Assembly: GCF_030296015.1 (NCBI RefSeq) | Contig: NZ_AP027368.1 | Location: forward strand, 682,001-746,000 | Direction of reading: 5' to 3' | DNA length: 64,000 nt | From: Ferrimonas sp. YFM | GTDB lineage: Bacteria; Pseudomonadota; Gammaproteobacteria; Enterobacterales; Shewanellaceae | Part shown: one piece after another, positions 33,240 through 43,819 of the stretch | Numbering within the stretch: position 1 is the first letter of the stretch | Layout of the letters: every line of letters begins with the position of its first letter | Translations under genes and position numbers: made by a program | The notes under the pieces: model-generated | The model's database searches: none | Told to the model about the DNA's origin: nothing | The model's input: only the letters and a program-made list of their open reading frames with translations

Positions 33240-34208
33240 CTATTTGACCTCTTTGCCCTGGGCCTGGAGGTCGGCGTGATAGCTGGACCTGACCAGAGGG
33301 CCACAGGCGGACTGGGTGAAGCCCAGTTCCAGAGAGTAGTCTCTCAGCTGATCAAACTCCGCCGGCGGCACGTAGCGCTCTACGGGCAGGTGGTGCCTGC
33401 TCGGTTGCAGGTACTGACCCAGGGTCAGCATCTCAACGTTATGAGCACGCAGATCTCTCAGTACCTCCTGGATCTCCTCATTGGTTTCACCCAGGCCCAT
33501 CATCAGTCCGGACTTGGTGGGCACATCGGGGTGAAGTTCCTTGAACTTCTTCAGCAGATCCAGGGACCACTGGTAGTTGGCACCCGGGCGAGCCTTACGG
33601 TAGAGGCGAGGCGCGGTTTCCAAGTTGTGGTTGAACACATCCGGCGGCTCGGTGGCCAGGATCTCCAGGGCACGGTCGATGCGGCCGCGGAAGTCCGGCA
33701 CCAGAATCTCAATCTTGATGTGAGGCGACAGGGCGCGGATTTCGCGAACGCAGTCGGCAAAGTGCTGGGCGCCGCCGTCACGAAGGTCATCCCGGTCTAC
33801 CGAGGTGATCACCACATACTTGAGCTTCATGTCGCGGATGGTTCTGGCCAGCTTGACCGGCTCTTCAGGGTCCGGCTTCAGCGGGCGGCCATGGGCCACG
33901 TCGCAGAAGGGGCAGCGGCGGGTGCAGATCGCCCCAAGAATCATAAAGGTGGCGGTGCCGTGGTTGAAACACTCGGACAGGTTGGGGCAGGAAGCCTCCT
34001 CACAGACTGAGTGCAGTCCATGCTTGCGCATGGCGCTCTTAACTTCATCGATCTTCTGACTGGAAGCGGGCAGCTTAACCCTCAGCCAGTCGGGCTTGCG
34101 GAGCATCTCTTGCCGATCAGTGGGGACCACTTTCACGGGGATGCGGGCGACCTTCTCGGCATCACGCAGTTTGACGCCGGGAACCAGCCGCTGTGGGCGT
34201 TCACTCAT
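33240..34208 (-). CDS. lipA: Lipoyl synthase
   Basis: Radical SAM enzyme that inserts two sulfur atoms into protein-bound octanoate. 322 residues from the ATG at 34208. The auxiliary cluster cysteines are Cys69, Cys74 and Cys80 ([13 protein letters not shown]); the radical SAM cysteines are Cys95, Cys99 and Cys102 (CTRRCPFCD). The ATG overlaps the end of lipB by 8 bases, with GAAGGA upstream inside lipB. Standard lipB-lipA order; the two act sequentially. Confidence 0.96.
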   Translation of the reverse strand: MSERPQRLVPGVKLRDAEKVARIPVKVVPTDRQEMLRKPDWLRVKLPASSQKIDEVKSAMRKHGLHSVCEEASCPNLSECFNHGTATFMILGAICTRRCPFCDVAHGRPLKPDPEEPVKLARTIRDMKLKYVVITSVDRDDLRDGGAQHFADCVREIRALSPHIKIEILVPDFRGRIDRALEILATEPPDVFNHNLETAPRLYRKARPGANYQWSLDLLKKFKELHPDVPTKSGLMMGLGETNEEIQEVLRDLRAHNVEMLTLGQYLQPSRHHLPVERYVPPAEFDQLRDYSLELGFTQSACGPLVRSSYHADLQAQGKEVK

Positions 34209-34854
34209 GGGGCAATCCTTCACTCAGGGTCAGCTGGGTGTAGCCCAGCTTGTTATAGAATATCTGTGCCAGCTCATCGGCGGCATCGGAGACGGTCTTG
34301 GGGCCACCCAGGTGGGAGGTCTGGACCATCTCCATCCCGGCGTAACCGCAGGGATTGATTCTCAGAAAGGGGCTGATGTCCATGTCGACGTTCAGGGCCA
34401 GTCCGTGGAATGAGCAGCCTTTGCGGATTCTCAGGCCCAGGGAAGCCACCTTGCGGTCATCCACATAGACGCCGGGGGCATCGGCTTTGGCGTAGGCGGT
34501 GATGTCGTAGGGAGCCAGGAGATCAATCAGGCTTTGCTCGATGTGGGTCACCAGCTGGCGAACTCCAATGCCCAGCCGTTTGATGTTCAGCAGTGGGTAG
34601 GCCACCAGCTGTCCCGGGCCGTGATAGGTTACCTGGCCGCCTCTGTCGACCTGAACCACAGGGATGTCGCCGGTATTGAGCAGGTGCTCCTCTTTGCCTG
34701 CCTGGCCCTGGGTAAAGACCGGGGCGTGTTCAAGCAGCCAAAGCTCGTCGGCATCGTCCTGAGTTCGGGTGTCGGTGAAGTGCTGCATCGCCTGCCAGAC
34801 GGGCTCATAGGGCTGTAGCCCCAGGCGACGCACGATAAGAGTTTTTGCGACCAA
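34201..34854 (-). CDS. lipB: Octanoyl-[ACP]:protein N-octanoyltransferase
   Basis: Transfers octanoate from ACP to lipoyl domains, the first step of lipoate synthesis. 217 residues with [13 protein letters not shown], the [23 protein letters not shown] active-site lysine block and the catalytic cysteine in [11 protein letters not shown]. The start is a TTG ([19 protein letters not shown]) chosen by alignment to E. coli LipB; GGA lies very close upstream, so a different start is possible. ybeD lies 74 bases upstream on the same strand. Confidence 0.93.
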   Translation of the reverse strand: MVAKTLIVRRLGLQPYEPVWQAMQHFTDTRTQDDADELWLLEHAPVFTQGQAGKEEHLLNTGDIPVVQVDRGGQVTYHGPGQLVAYPLLNIKRLGIGVRQLVTHIEQSLIDLLAPYDITAYAKADAPGVYVDDRKVASLGLRIRKGCSFHGLALNVDMDISPFLRINPCGYAGMEMVQTSHLGGPKTVSDAADELAQIFYNKLGYTQLTLSEGLPHE

Positions 34855-34928
34855 TCCGTTATCACGCCTTGTGGGAAGAGATAGGCCGCATTATACCTGC
34901 ACAAGGCATAAATGCCAGATGGATCACA

Positions 34929-35192
34929 TTATAGAACCCGGATTACGCCGTCGATTGCGCCAAGCTCGGTATACAAAGTTTCCAGCTGCTCCTTGCTGGT
35001 GGCGGTGATGTTGATGGTCACCGAGTGGTAGCTTCCTTTGCTGCTGGGGCGTACAGAGGGTTGGTAGTCCCCTGGGGCATGGGTCTGGATCACCGCCACC
35101 ACCTTGTCGGGCAGGGCCTCATCGGCATGACCGATTACCTTAAACGGAAAACGGCAGGGGAACTCCAGAAGTTCGTCAAATTTGGTATCCAT
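34929..35192 (-). CDS. ybeD: DUF493 protein YbeD
   Basis: Small conserved protein (87 residues), predicted ferredoxin-like alpha/beta fold related to ACT-like regulatory domains. The opening [18 protein letters not shown] and the ending DGVIRVL are characteristic. GGAG lies 6 bases before the ATG. Conserved position between dacA and lipB; no confirmed biochemical role is known to me. Confidence 0.92.
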   Translation of the reverse strand: MDTKFDELLEFPCRFPFKVIGHADEALPDKVVAVIQTHAPGDYQPSVRPSSKGSYHSVTINITATSKEQLETLYTELGAIDGVIRVL

Positions 35193-35265
35193 GATTACTC
35201 CAACAGGATTTGTTCGGCTGCAGCCGTTATGGGGATTAGTGTATCAAATTTCAATCGTCGCCAAT

Positions 35266-35290
35266 GAAAAAGGCCTGCTTTCGCAGGCCT
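35266..35290 (-). terminator. Terminator of dacA
   Basis: Stem AGGCCTGC (35271-35278) / GCAGGCCT (35283-35290). On the minus strand it is followed by a T run, 37 bases after the dacA stop. Confidence 0.85.
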
Positions 35291-35326
35291 TCACTGTTCA
35301 GGGAGCCCAGCTTTAGGGCGTCACCC

Positions 35327-36493
35327 TTAGTTAAACCAGCTCATCACCAGCAGCTTGATGTAGTCGATCAGCTTGGAGAACCAGGAGCCCTCTTCTACAT
35401 CCTGCAGAGCCACCAGCTTGTACTCGGCGATGTCCTTGCCGTCCAGCTGGAAGTAGAGCTTGCCCACCACCTGGCCTTTGGACAGGGGAGCCTTGAGCTC
35501 TTCGGTCAGCTCGAAGTTGGCTTCCAGCTTTTCCGCCTGACCACGGTAGATGGTCACCGGAGTGTCTTCCAGCACGCCCAGGCTTACTTCGGGCTGGCTG
35601 CCGTACCAGATCTTGTGGCTGACAAACTGGTCACCGGCCTTGTAAGGGGTAATGGTTTCGAAGAAGCGGAAGCCGTAGTTCAGCAGCTTCTTACTCTCGG
35701 CTTCGCGGGAGGAGGCGCTCTTGGCTCCCATTACCACGCTCACCAGGCGCATGTCGCCGCGCTTGGCAGAGGCCACCAGGCTGTAGCCGGCGTTGCTGGT
35801 GTGGCCGGTCTTGATGCCGTCCACGCCCAGGCTGCGATCCCACAACAGGCCGTTACGGTTATGCTGACGGATCTTGTTGAAGGTGAACTCCTTCTCCGCG
35901 TACAGGGCATACTCCTCCGGCACATCCCGAATCAGCGATTGCCCCAGCAGCGCCATGTCGTAGGCGGTGGTGTAGTGTTCATCGTTATCCAGGCCGTGGG
36001 CGTTGGCGAAATGGGTGTCCATCATCCCCAACTGGGTGCTCCAGGCGTTCATCAGGTCGGTGAAGGCGCCCTGGCTGCCGGCAACGTGCTCGGCGATGGC
36101 CACACAGGCGTCGTTACCGGACTGGATCACCATGCCCCGGTTCAGATCTTCCAGCAATACCTCTTTGCCCACCTCGATGAACATCTTGGAGGAGTCTGGG
36201 AAGTTCTTGGACCAGGCGTTCTTGCTGATCTTGACCTTGTCGGTGAGTTTGACGTTGCCCTGAGCCAGCTCCTGGCCCAGTACATAGGAGGTCATCATCT
36301 TGGTCAGGCTGGCAGGTGCCCGACGGTCGTAAGCGTTCTCTTCAGCCAGGATCTGCCCGGTCTGAAAATCCATCAATACATAGGAGGTGGCGTTTACCGA
36401 CGGAGGATTCGGCACCACGGCTGGAATGGCGGTGGCGGAGGCGGCAAACAGCAGGCCTGACAGGCCCAAAAGCGAGTGCTTCAGATTTTTCAT
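35327..36493 (-). CDS. dacA: D-alanyl-D-alanine carboxypeptidase (PBP5)
   Basis: Periplasmic, membrane-attached enzyme that trims the terminal D-Ala of peptidoglycan pentapeptides. 388 residues from the ATG at 36493: signal peptide MKNLKHSLLGLSGLLFAASATA, catalytic Ser62-x-x-Lys65 (ASLTKMM), SGN motif in IQSGNDACVA, KTG in DGIKTGHT. A C-terminal amphipathic anchor WFSKLIDYIKLLVMSWFN follows the beta-domain. Longer upstream reading frame has no support. 82 bases separate it from rlpA. Confidence 0.95.
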   Translation of the reverse strand: MKNLKHSLLGLSGLLFAASATAIPAVVPNPPSVNATSYVLMDFQTGQILAEENAYDRRAPASLTKMMTSYVLGQELAQGNVKLTDKVKISKNAWSKNFPDSSKMFIEVGKEVLLEDLNRGMVIQSGNDACVAIAEHVAGSQGAFTDLMNAWSTQLGMMDTHFANAHGLDNDEHYTTAYDMALLGQSLIRDVPEEYALYAEKEFTFNKIRQHNRNGLLWDRSLGVDGIKTGHTSNAGYSLVASAKRGDMRLVSVVMGAKSASSREAESKKLLNYGFRFFETITPYKAGDQFVSHKIWYGSQPEVSLGVLEDTPVTIYRGQAEKLEANFELTEELKAPLSKGQVVGKLYFQLDGKDIAEYKLVALQDVEEGSWFSKLIDYIKLLVMSWFN

Positions 36494-36575
36494 AATGACT
36501 AGACTGGAATCCTGTGCGTTTGATGTTAGTCGTGTGTCCTTAACACCGAAAGGGGAGTATATCACTTGGTTCCCT

Positions 36576-37379
36576 TTACCGGACAAAAGTTTCCGGCGCA
36601 TCGGAACTTTCATAAACCGTAAAGGCTCCGGGGTAGCCCGCGGCCTTTATGGTGTTCAGCATCTCCCGGCTGCGAAAGGGATCCTCTATGGGTCCCAGCT
36701 GCAGCTTGTATAAACCACCCTGCCTCAGCAGACGGCTGCCGACGCCATAGGTTTGCTCAAGCTCAATGGCCAGCTGTTGCAGTGCCTGTTCGTTGGAGGA
36801 GGCGGTCAACTGCAGGTACTGACTCACTTGGGCTTGAGGCAGCAGAGGCGCGGGGTTGGGTTCGGTGGCCAGGGCTTCGATGCGCACCTTGGCGGTACCC
36901 TGTTTCAGCATGCCGAGATGGAAGGCGGCGGCATAGGAAAGATCGATCAGCCGGTTGCCATGGAAGGGGCCACGATCATTGGCCCGCACCACCACACTCT
37001 GTCCATTGTCCAGATTGGTGACCCGCAAATAGGTGGGCAGAGGCAAACTCTTATGGGCGGCACTGAAGCCGTACATGTCGTAGGTTTCGCCATTGGAGGT
37101 GAGGTGGCCATGGAATTTGGCACCGTACCAGGAGGCGGTGCCCTCTTCCACATAACCTGAGGCACTTTTCATCACCTGGTAGTTGCGGCCAAACACCATG
37201 TAGTCCTTGTTGCCCTGCTTGCTGGGGGCCTCGTACCTGGGCCTGGGTTGCTCCAGCTGACTCACATCCGGCGCGTTGTTCGGGGCCCTGTCCTCGGACA
37301 TGTGGTAGCGGCCACTGCTGCACCCGGCCAGCAGCCCCAGGGTCAAAAGCCCGGCAAGGGCGAGCTTAAGGTTGGTCAT
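36576..37379 (-). CDS. rlpA: Septal-ring lipoprotein RlpA (lytic transglycosylase)
   Basis: Outer-membrane lipoprotein that binds denuded glycan at the septum; cleaves it in some species. 267 residues: lipobox LLAGC with Cys20, double-psi beta-barrel domain (EEGTASWYGAKFHGHLTSNGE ... VVRANDRGPFHGNRLIDLS) and a C-terminal SPOR domain (about 190-265). The start at 37379 lies inside the mltB end (14-base overlap), with AGGA before it. Order rlpA-mltB-rodA-mrdA is the standard elongation cluster. Confidence 0.93.
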   Translation of the reverse strand: MTNLKLALAGLLTLGLLAGCSSGRYHMSEDRAPNNAPDVSQLEQPRPRYEAPSKQGNKDYMVFGRNYQVMKSASGYVEEGTASWYGAKFHGHLTSNGETYDMYGFSAAHKSLPLPTYLRVTNLDNGQSVVVRANDRGPFHGNRLIDLSYAAAFHLGMLKQGTAKVRIEALATEPNPAPLLPQAQVSQYLQLTASSNEQALQQLAIELEQTYGVGSRLLRQGGLYKLQLGPIEDPFRSREMLNTIKAAGYPGAFTVYESSDAPETFVR

Positions 37380-38322
37380 AGGCATCCTGAAGCCTCTTGG
37401 CAAACTCGACCGCCGCCATGGCATAGAGCGGGCTGCGGTTGTACCGGGTGATGGTGTAGAAGTTCGGGAACACCTGATAGTACTGAGTGTCGGTTTCACT
37501 GCTCTCCAGTGCCAGCAGGGCTGCCTTGTCCGCATCCGCCCCCTGAACCCGGGCGCCACTGGCTTTGAGCTGACCCACGGTGGCGGTCAGGGGCTTGCCG
37601 TTCCACATCAGCGCCTTGGCAGGCTCATTGGTGGGGGCATCGATGGCGGCGGCGGCCGGAGCTTGGTGGGACCACTTGTGCTCGGCAAAGTAGTTGGCCA
37701 CGCTGCCGATGGCGTCCACCGGGTTGTTCAACAGATCCCGTTTGCCGTCGCCGTCGAAATCTACCGAGTAGGCCAGGTAACTGGAGGGGATGAACTGGCC
37801 CCAGCCCATGGCACCGGCGTAGGAGCCCTTGGTGTCACCCAGGGTCCAGCCTTCCTGTTGGGCCAGGGTCAGGTAGTGGCCCAGCTCGGAAGCGAAGAAC
37901 TTGGCGCGCTTGGGATAGTAGAACCCCAGGGTATAGAGGGCATCCAATACCGGATAAGTACCGGTGTGGCGGCCATAGCGGGTTTCGATGCCGATGATGG
38001 CGACGATCATCGAGGCATCCACGCCAAACTGGGCTTCAGCCCGCTCAAGGGTCTCCTTATGCTCCTGCCAGAAGGCGATGCCATCCTCGACCCGCTCTTG
38101 AGTCAGGAACAGCTGACGGTACTGATACCAGGGTTTGGCTTCCCAGGGTGTGGAGATGGCATCCAGCACCTTCTGATTCTTGCTGGCCTGCTCCAGGGCC
38201 TGTTCGATGTAGCTGCGATCCAGGCCTTTGGCGGTCCACTCCTGGACAAACTGCTGTTGAGGCGTCATGGCGAAGGCGGCACTGGAGAAACCCAGTGCCG
38301 AAAGGAGTAACCATTTGGTCAT
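37366..38322 (-). CDS. mltB: Membrane-bound lytic murein transglycosylase B
   Basis: Periplasmic enzyme cutting glycan strands with 1,6-anhydro product. 318 residues with signal peptide MTKWLLLSALGFSSAAFA; no lipobox Cys, so it is probably soluble, unlike E. coli MltB. The catalytic Glu113 lies in IIGIETRYGRHTG; SYAGAMGWGQFIPSSY and the DFDGDGKRDL calcium-like loop are family hallmarks. AAAGGAG precedes the ATG. 14 bases to rodA. Confidence 0.94.
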   Translation of the reverse strand: MTKWLLLSALGFSSAAFAMTPQQQFVQEWTAKGLDRSYIEQALEQASKNQKVLDAISTPWEAKPWYQYRQLFLTQERVEDGIAFWQEHKETLERAEAQFGVDASMIVAIIGIETRYGRHTGTYPVLDALYTLGFYYPKRAKFFASELGHYLTLAQQEGWTLGDTKGSYAGAMGWGQFIPSSYLAYSVDFDGDGKRDLLNNPVDAIGSVANYFAEHKWSHQAPAAAAIDAPTNEPAKALMWNGKPLTATVGQLKASGARVQGADADKAALLALESSETDTQYYQVFPNFYTITRYNRSPLYAMAAVEFAKRLQDAYDQP

Positions 38323-38336
38323 TATTAGCTTCCCGG

Positions 38337-39446
38337 CTATCTGCTGTTAAAGCGTCTGTGGGTATGTATAGCCATGAGCATGCCAAATCCCGCCATCAAT
38401 GTCAGCATGGATGTGCCGCCATAGGAGACCAGGGGCAGGGGAACGCCAACCACGGGCAGGATGCCGGAGACCATGCCGATGTTGACGAACACATAGACGA
38501 AGAAGGTCAGGATGATGCTGCCACCAAGCAGCCGGGCAAAGGGGGTCTGGGCTCTGGAGGCGATCACCAGGCCGCGGCCGACGATAAACAGGTAGATGGC
38601 CAGCAGCACCAGGGCACCGATCAGACCAAACTCTTCCCCCAATACCGCGAAGATAAAGTCGGTATGACGCTCAGGAAGAAATTGTAACTGGGATTGTGTG
38701 CCGCCGAGCCAGCCCTTGCCGGAGAGTCCACCGGAGCCAATGGCGATCTTGGATTGGATGATGTGGTAGCCCGCTCCCAGGGGATCCTTTTCCGGATCCA
38801 GCAGGGTCAGTACCCGGGTCCGCTGATAGTCCTTCATCAGGTAGAACCAGAGCACCGGCAGGAAGGCCAGCACGCTCAGAATACAGCCGGCCACCACGGC
38901 CCAGCTCATGCCTGCCAGGAACAGCACAAAGACCCCGGAGGCAGCCACCAGGATGGAGGTGCCCAGATCCGGCTGGGAGGCAATCAGCAGGGTGGGCACT
39001 AACAGGATGGCGGCACCACCGGCCAGGTAGCGCTTCTTCGGCGGCAGGGGATAGCGGCTGATGTACCAGGCCATGGTGATGGGGAAGGCCAGCTTCATCA
39101 GCTCCGAAGGCTGAAACTCCATGAAGCCCAGGTTAAGCCAGCGCTGCGCCCCCTTGTTTACCTCTCCAAAGAGCTCTACCGCCACCAGCAGGGCGATGCC
39201 CACCAGGAAGATGGGCAGGGCCCAGCGGCGGAACACCTCTGGGTTGATCTGGGCGATGGCGAACATCACGGTCAGGGAGAGACCGATTCGCACCAGCTGT
39301 TTCTCCAGCATCAGCGGGCTCTGGCCACTGGCGGCGTAGAGCACCATCAGGCCAAAGCCCATCAGGGTGAGGATGCCAAGGAGCAGAGGCAGGTCGATGT
39401 GCAGGCGCACCCAGAGGTTGGGGCCTTTGCGTACTCTAGTGTTCAT
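38337..39446 (-). CDS. rodA: Peptidoglycan glycosyltransferase RodA (SEDS)
   Basis: Integral membrane polymerase of the rod-elongation complex, partner of PBP2. 369 residues from the ATG at 39446, about ten membrane helices, with SEDS hallmarks [45 protein letters not shown] and [13 protein letters not shown]. The start overlaps the mrdA end by 11 bases, so the two partner subunits are translationally coupled. Confidence 0.96.
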   Translation of the reverse strand: MNTRVRKGPNLWVRLHIDLPLLLGILTLMGFGLMVLYAASGQSPLMLEKQLVRIGLSLTVMFAIAQINPEVFRRWALPIFLVGIALLVAVELFGEVNKGAQRWLNLGFMEFQPSELMKLAFPITMAWYISRYPLPPKKRYLAGGAAILLVPTLLIASQPDLGTSILVAASGVFVLFLAGMSWAVVAGCILSVLAFLPVLWFYLMKDYQRTRVLTLLDPEKDPLGAGYHIIQSKIAIGSGGLSGKGWLGGTQSQLQFLPERHTDFIFAVLGEEFGLIGALVLLAIYLFIVGRGLVIASRAQTPFARLLGGSIILTFFVYVFVNIGMVSGILPVVGVPLPLVSYGGTSMLTLMAGFGMLMAIHTHRRFNSR

Positions 39447-41313
39447 TGGTCTTGGCGATCTCCTGGCTGGTTGAGTCAGGCTTGGGTTCCAGGTAGTGAT
39501 CCAGCAGGGCACGGGCGATGGGGCCGGCATTGGCGCCACCCCAGCCGGCGTTTTCCAGCACCACGGTCAGGGCGATGGTGGGGTTCTCCGCCGGGGCATA
39601 GCCGACGATCAGGGCGTTGTCCCTCAGATGCTCGGCGATCTTGTCCTTCTCATACTTGGCGTCTTCCGCCAGGCCAAACACCTGAGCAGTACCTGTCTTG
39701 ATGGCGGCGGTGTAGGAGGCGTCGGCGAAGCGTCCCTCGGCGGTTTTCACCATGGCGTCGTGGACGATCTGCCAGGCGTTGTCGTTCTTCAGGACCAGGG
39801 GGCGACGCTCCGAGGGTTCGGTCAGCGCCATCTGACCCTCCTGCCCCTTGGCGCGAAGCAGGTGGGGGGTAAAGTGCCGGCCCTTGTTGATCAGTACGGT
39901 CAGGGCTTCGGTGAGCTGCAGTGGCGTGGTGGTCCAGTAGCCCTGGCCAATGCCCACTGAGATGGTATCCCCTATGTACCAGGGTTCCTTGTAGCGCACC
40001 TGCTTCCAGTCCCGGGAGGGCATGATGCCAGCAGACTCCTCCTTCAGATCCACCCCGGAGTACTGGCCAAAGCCAAACTCCAGCATGTAGCGGCTGATGG
40101 TGTCGATGCCCATGTCATAGGCCAGCTGGTAGAAGTAGGTGTCATTGGATTTGATCAGGGCGTCATAGACGTCCACCCAGCCGTGCCCCCAGCGTTTCCA
40201 GTTGCGGTACTTGCGTTCCACCCCGGGGATCTGCCACCAACCCGGATCCCAGATGCGGGTCTTCACGGTAATCTTACCCTCCTCCAGGCCCACCAGCGCC
40301 AGCATTGGCTTGACGGTGGAGGCGGGGGCATACTGCCCCTGAGTCGCCCGGTTGATCAGTGGGCGGGAGCGGTCGTTGAGCAGGTTTCGATAATCCTTGC
40401 CGCTGATGCCGTGAACGAACAGGTTGGGGTCGTAGCTGGGGTTGGAGACCATGGCCAGGATGCCACCATCTCGGGGATCGATGGCCACCAGGGCGCCGCG
40501 GTGGTCCTTCAGCAGCTCCTGGGCCTTCTGCTGCAGAGACAGATCCAGGCTGAGGTAGAGGTCGTCCCCAGCCTTGGGGGCGGTGGTGTTCAGGGTGCGC
40601 ACCACCCGTCCCCGGCTGTTGACCTCGACCTCCTGCAGGCCGGGTATGCCATGGAGCTCCTGCTCATAGAAGCGCTCCACCCCCAGCTTGCCGATATCCT
40701 TGGTGGCGGCATAGAGGGCGGCTTTGCCCTCCGCCTCAAGATTGGCCACGTCATTGCTGTTGATGCGGGCCACGTAGCCCAGGGCGTGGGTCAGGCTGTC
40801 CTTGAAGGGGTAGTTACGCTTGAGGCCAGCGGCGATTTGAAACCCGGGGAAGCGGTGCTGATTGACGCTGAACTTGGCCACCTGATCTTCGCTGAGTTTG
40901 CTGAGCAAAGTGGTGGACTTGAAGCTGCGGCGGGCCTTGACCCGGTCGAGGAACTCCTGCTGATCACTGTCCGGAATGGCGAATAGCTGCGCCAGCTCGG
41001 TGAGGCTCTGCTCCAGGTGTTTCGCCTGCTCTGGGATCACTTCCAGGGAGTAGACAGGCTGGTTCTCTGCCAGCAGCACTCCATGGCGGTCATAGATGAG
41101 TCCGCGATTGGGGGCAACCGGCACCACCCGGATGCGGTTGTCATTGGAGCGGGTCTGGTATTCGCTGTGGTCGACGACCTGAATGACGTAGAGATTGCTC
41201 AGCAGTATGCCGATCAGAGCCAGCACGCCAAAGAGTGAGACCACGGCCCGTCTGCGGAACAGGGCGGCCTCGGCGGCGTCGTCGCGGATCTTGGTACGCT
41301 GATAAAAACGCAT
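39436..41313 (-). CDS. mrdA: Penicillin-binding protein 2
   Basis: Transpeptidase of the elongasome. 625 residues: short cytoplasmic tail, one membrane helix (about 24-46), PBP dimerisation domain, then the transpeptidase domain with Ser332-T-V-Lys335 (APASTVKP), SND near 387 and KTGTAQ near 549. The ATG directly follows the rlmH stop (TAA ATG). Confidence 0.96.
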   Translation of the reverse strand: MRFYQRTKIRDDAAEAALFRRRAVVSLFGVLALIGILLSNLYVIQVVDHSEYQTRSNDNRIRVVPVAPNRGLIYDRHGVLLAENQPVYSLEVIPEQAKHLEQSLTELAQLFAIPDSDQQEFLDRVKARRSFKSTTLLSKLSEDQVAKFSVNQHRFPGFQIAAGLKRNYPFKDSLTHALGYVARINSNDVANLEAEGKAALYAATKDIGKLGVERFYEQELHGIPGLQEVEVNSRGRVVRTLNTTAPKAGDDLYLSLDLSLQQKAQELLKDHRGALVAIDPRDGGILAMVSNPSYDPNLFVHGISGKDYRNLLNDRSRPLINRATQGQYAPASTVKPMLALVGLEEGKITVKTRIWDPGWWQIPGVERKYRNWKRWGHGWVDVYDALIKSNDTYFYQLAYDMGIDTISRYMLEFGFGQYSGVDLKEESAGIMPSRDWKQVRYKEPWYIGDTISVGIGQGYWTTTPLQLTEALTVLINKGRHFTPHLLRAKGQEGQMALTEPSERRPLVLKNDNAWQIVHDAMVKTAEGRFADASYTAAIKTGTAQVFGLAEDAKYEKDKIAEHLRDNALIVGYAPAENPTIALTVVLENAGWGGANAGPIARALLDHYLEPKPDSTSQEIAKTNEH

Positions 41314-41781
41314 TTACTCTCTGTGATACGGGTGGTTGTTGTTGATGCTCCAGGCCCGGTACAGGCTCTCCGCCATGATTACCCGAACCAGAGGGTGAGG
41401 CAAGGTCAGATTGGAGAGGGACCAGCTCTGTTCTGCGGCGGCTTTGCAGGCGGGCGCCAGTCCTTCGGGGCCGCCGATGAGGATGGCGACGTCCCGCCCA
41501 TCCATCTGCCAGCGCTCCAGCTGCTTCGCCAGTTGGGGGGTATCCCAGGGCTTGCCGGGGATGTCCAGGGTGACGATGCGACACCCCTGGCAAACCGCCA
41601 ACATTGCCTCACCCTCCTTCTCCAGGATGCGGGGGATGTCAGCGTTCTTGCCTCGTTTGCCCGCCGGAATCTCAATCAGTTCCAGGGGCAGATCCCGGGG
41701 GAAGCGCCGCTGGTACTCGGCGAACCCCTTCTGAACCCAGTCAGGCATCTTGGTGCCGACGGCGATCAGCTTTAACTTCAT
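41314..41781 (-). CDS. rlmH: 23S rRNA (pseudouridine1915-N3)-methyltransferase RlmH
   Basis: SPOUT methyltransferase acting on pseudouridine 1915 in 70S ribosomes; that pseudouridine is made by RluD, also encoded here. 155 residues, exactly the E. coli length, with ILIGGPEGL (SAM knot) and the C-terminal [20 protein letters not shown]. Three bases downstream of rsfS. Confidence 0.96.
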   Translation of the reverse strand: MKLKLIAVGTKMPDWVQKGFAEYQRRFPRDLPLELIEIPAGKRGKNADIPRILEKEGEAMLAVCQGCRIVTLDIPGKPWDTPQLAKQLERWQMDGRDVAILIGGPEGLAPACKAAAEQSWSLSNLTLPHPLVRVIMAESLYRAWSINNNHPYHRE

Positions 41782-41784
41782 CGG

Positions 41785-42120
41785 TTACTTCTGCTCCGGG
41801 TGAGCGGACCACAGCTTCTCCAGCTGGTAGAAGTCTCGGGTCTGTTCCTGCATGGAGTGCAGGATCACATCACCCAGATCAACCAGAACCCATTCGCCGG
41901 ATTCCTTGCCTTCCACGCCCAGAGGGGCCTGGTCGATGCGCTTGGCTTCCAGGGCCACGTTCTCGGCGATGGCACGTACGTGGGTCTTGGAGGTACCGCT
42001 GCACACCACCATGAACTCGGCCACGGTGGATTTGTCGCTGATGTCCAGGACCACCAGGTCACGGCACTTCAGCTCTTCAGCTTTTTCTACTACAAAGTCT
42101 TTCAGTTCTACGGGGGTCAC
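41785..42120 (-). CDS. rsfS: Ribosomal silencing factor RsfS
   Basis: Binds L14 and blocks subunit joining in slow growth. 111 residues with CRDLVVLDISDKSTVAEFMVV, ESGEWVLVDLGDVILH and FYQLEKLW. GTG start at 42120 with GGGAG upstream. Followed directly by rlmH, the usual pair. Confidence 0.95.
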   Translation of the reverse strand: MTPVELKDFVVEKAEELKCRDLVVLDISDKSTVAEFMVVCSGTSKTHVRAIAENVALEAKRIDQAPLGVEGKESGEWVLVDLGDVILHSMQEQTRDFYQLEKLWSAHPEQK

Positions 42121-42155
42121 TGTTGGCTCCCAAGGTTAATTTGCAAAGCGGACCA

Positions 42156-42809
42156 TTATACCCTGCCGCTGGGGGCGACTCCATGGTCATAGAGGCCATT
42201 GTGGTCGATATAGTCGGCAACGGCGGCGGGAATGTGGTCTCGGGGCAGCTGACCTGATGCCAGGGCAGCGCGAATGGCGGTGGAGGAGAGCCCCTCGGGC
42301 TCCAGATCCGTCAATAGGATCTGACCACAGGGGTTGTCTCTCAGGATGTGAGGCTCAGTGGAAACCACCCGGTTGAATGCGCCCAGTTCAGGGGCGGCAA
42401 TGCCGTGACGGCGGCAGACCACCAGGTTGGCCAGCTCGAGAATTCTCTCTGGCAGATACCACTGATTAAAACTGGCCAGGGAATCCATGCCGATGATGAA
42501 GCACAGAGAGTCATCCGGGTGCTCCTGCCTCAGCTGCTCAAGGGTGTCTACCGTATAGGAGGGCTGTTGACGCTTGAGCTCGCGGTCGTCCACAGAGAGC
42601 TGAGGGTGAGGGGCACAGGCCAGTTTTACCATGGCCAGCCGTTGCTCACTGTCGGCGTGGGCGCCGGGCTTATGGGGCGGCAGGCGGTTGGGCAGCAGCC
42701 TCAACTCGTCCAGCCCCAGTCGCCGATGCAGCTCCAGGGCCATCTGCAGGTGGCCATTGTGGATGGGATCGAAGGTGCCCCCCAACAGGCCAAGCAGTCT
42801 CAGCGACAT
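42156..42809 (-). CDS. nadD: Nicotinate-nucleotide adenylyltransferase
   Basis: Makes NaAD from NaMN in NAD synthesis. 217 residues, nucleotidyltransferase motif GGTFDPIHNGHL at 10-21 and the C-terminal LSSTAIRAAL. It overlaps the holA end by 10 bases, the conserved holA-nadD-rsfS order. Confidence 0.95.
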   Translation of the reverse strand: MSLRLLGLLGGTFDPIHNGHLQMALELHRRLGLDELRLLPNRLPPHKPGAHADSEQRLAMVKLACAPHPQLSVDDRELKRQQPSYTVDTLEQLRQEHPDDSLCFIIGMDSLASFNQWYLPERILELANLVVCRRHGIAAPELGAFNRVVSTEPHILRDNPCGQILLTDLEPEGLSSTAIRAALASGQLPRDHIPAAVADYIDHNGLYDHGVAPSGRV

Positions 42810-43819
42810 GGGGTGAACTCCTGATATCGTTGGGCAAAGCCCAGGCAGACTTCACTGATCTCGGTCCAGGGAGAGTCTGCCTCCCCCTTGATGCGCTGCT
42901 CCAGTTGGCCGCAGCGTCCCAACAGGGCGGCGATGCGTGCCAGAGGTAAGCGTTGCAGACAACCTCGATAGAGGGGCTGACGCTTGGGCCAGATCTTCAG
43001 TTTCTTGAACAGCGCGGCCTGGTTCTCCCCCCGGCTCATTGCCTGCTGCAGTTCCAGCAACAGTTGCAGCTCCCGAATCAGGGCCCAGTTGATCAGCACA
43101 GGCGCGGTGTCCTCCTGCTTAAGCTGGCCCAGCACGGTCAGTGCCTTGTCGCACTGTCCCTGAAGCAGCAGGTCAGTCAGTTGGTACACCGTGTATCTGG
43201 ATTGGTTGGAGAGCAGCTTGGAGAGGGCATCACCGCCGATGCTGCGATTGCCCGCCAGCAGCGCCAGCTGGGCCATCGCCTGGTCGGCAGCCAGCAGGTT
43301 GCCCTCGAACATCTCGCCAAACTGAGCCAGGGCATCGGGCTGCAGGTTAACCCCATGATGACGTAGCCGCCCCTGCAGCCAGCGCTGGTAGTGGGGGCCT
43401 TCCGGGGTCAGAGCCTGGACATAGAGGCCGGCCGCTTCCAGGGTCTTAAACCACTTGCTGTTGGTTTGCTCCTTGCCCAGTTTGGGGCCATGAAGCAGCA
43501 GCAGGGTGTCCTGAAGCGCGGGGGCCAGCTCGGTCAGTACCGCACTGCCGTCGGCACCGGGCTTGCTGTTGGGCAGTTCCAGCTCGATGATTCGGCGGCT
43601 GGCGAACAGGGAGAGGGATTGGCACTCCTGTGCCAGATCCTGCCAGTTGAAGGGAGATTCCTGCACCAGGGAGAGGCGTTCGCCGAACCCCTGGTCACGG
43701 GCGGCGGCCCGAATCTGATCCCTGGCTTCTTCCCGCAACAGCAGGTCGTCACCAAACACCATGATGATGGCAGGCAGCTGGGTCAGGTGCTGGCCCAGCT
43801 GGCTGACAAAGATCCGCAT
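42800..43819 (-). CDS. holA: DNA polymerase III delta subunit HolA
   Basis: Clamp-loader subunit that opens the beta clamp. 339 residues with the AAA+-like fold lacking Walker A. N-terminal VFGDDLLLREEARDQIR, QSLSLFASRRIIELELPN and C-terminal collar helices are typical. The ATG directly follows the lptE stop. Confidence 0.93.
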   Translation of the reverse strand: MRIFVSQLGQHLTQLPAIIMVFGDDLLLREEARDQIRAAARDQGFGERLSLVQESPFNWQDLAQECQSLSLFASRRIIELELPNSKPGADGSAVLTELAPALQDTLLLLHGPKLGKEQTNSKWFKTLEAAGLYVQALTPEGPHYQRWLQGRLRHHGVNLQPDALAQFGEMFEGNLLAADQAMAQLALLAGNRSIGGDALSKLLSNQSRYTVYQLTDLLLQGQCDKALTVLGQLKQEDTAPVLINWALIRELQLLLELQQAMSRGENQAALFKKLKIWPKRQPLYRGCLQRLPLARIAALLGRCGQLEQRIKGEADSPWTEISEVCLGFAQRYQEFTPCR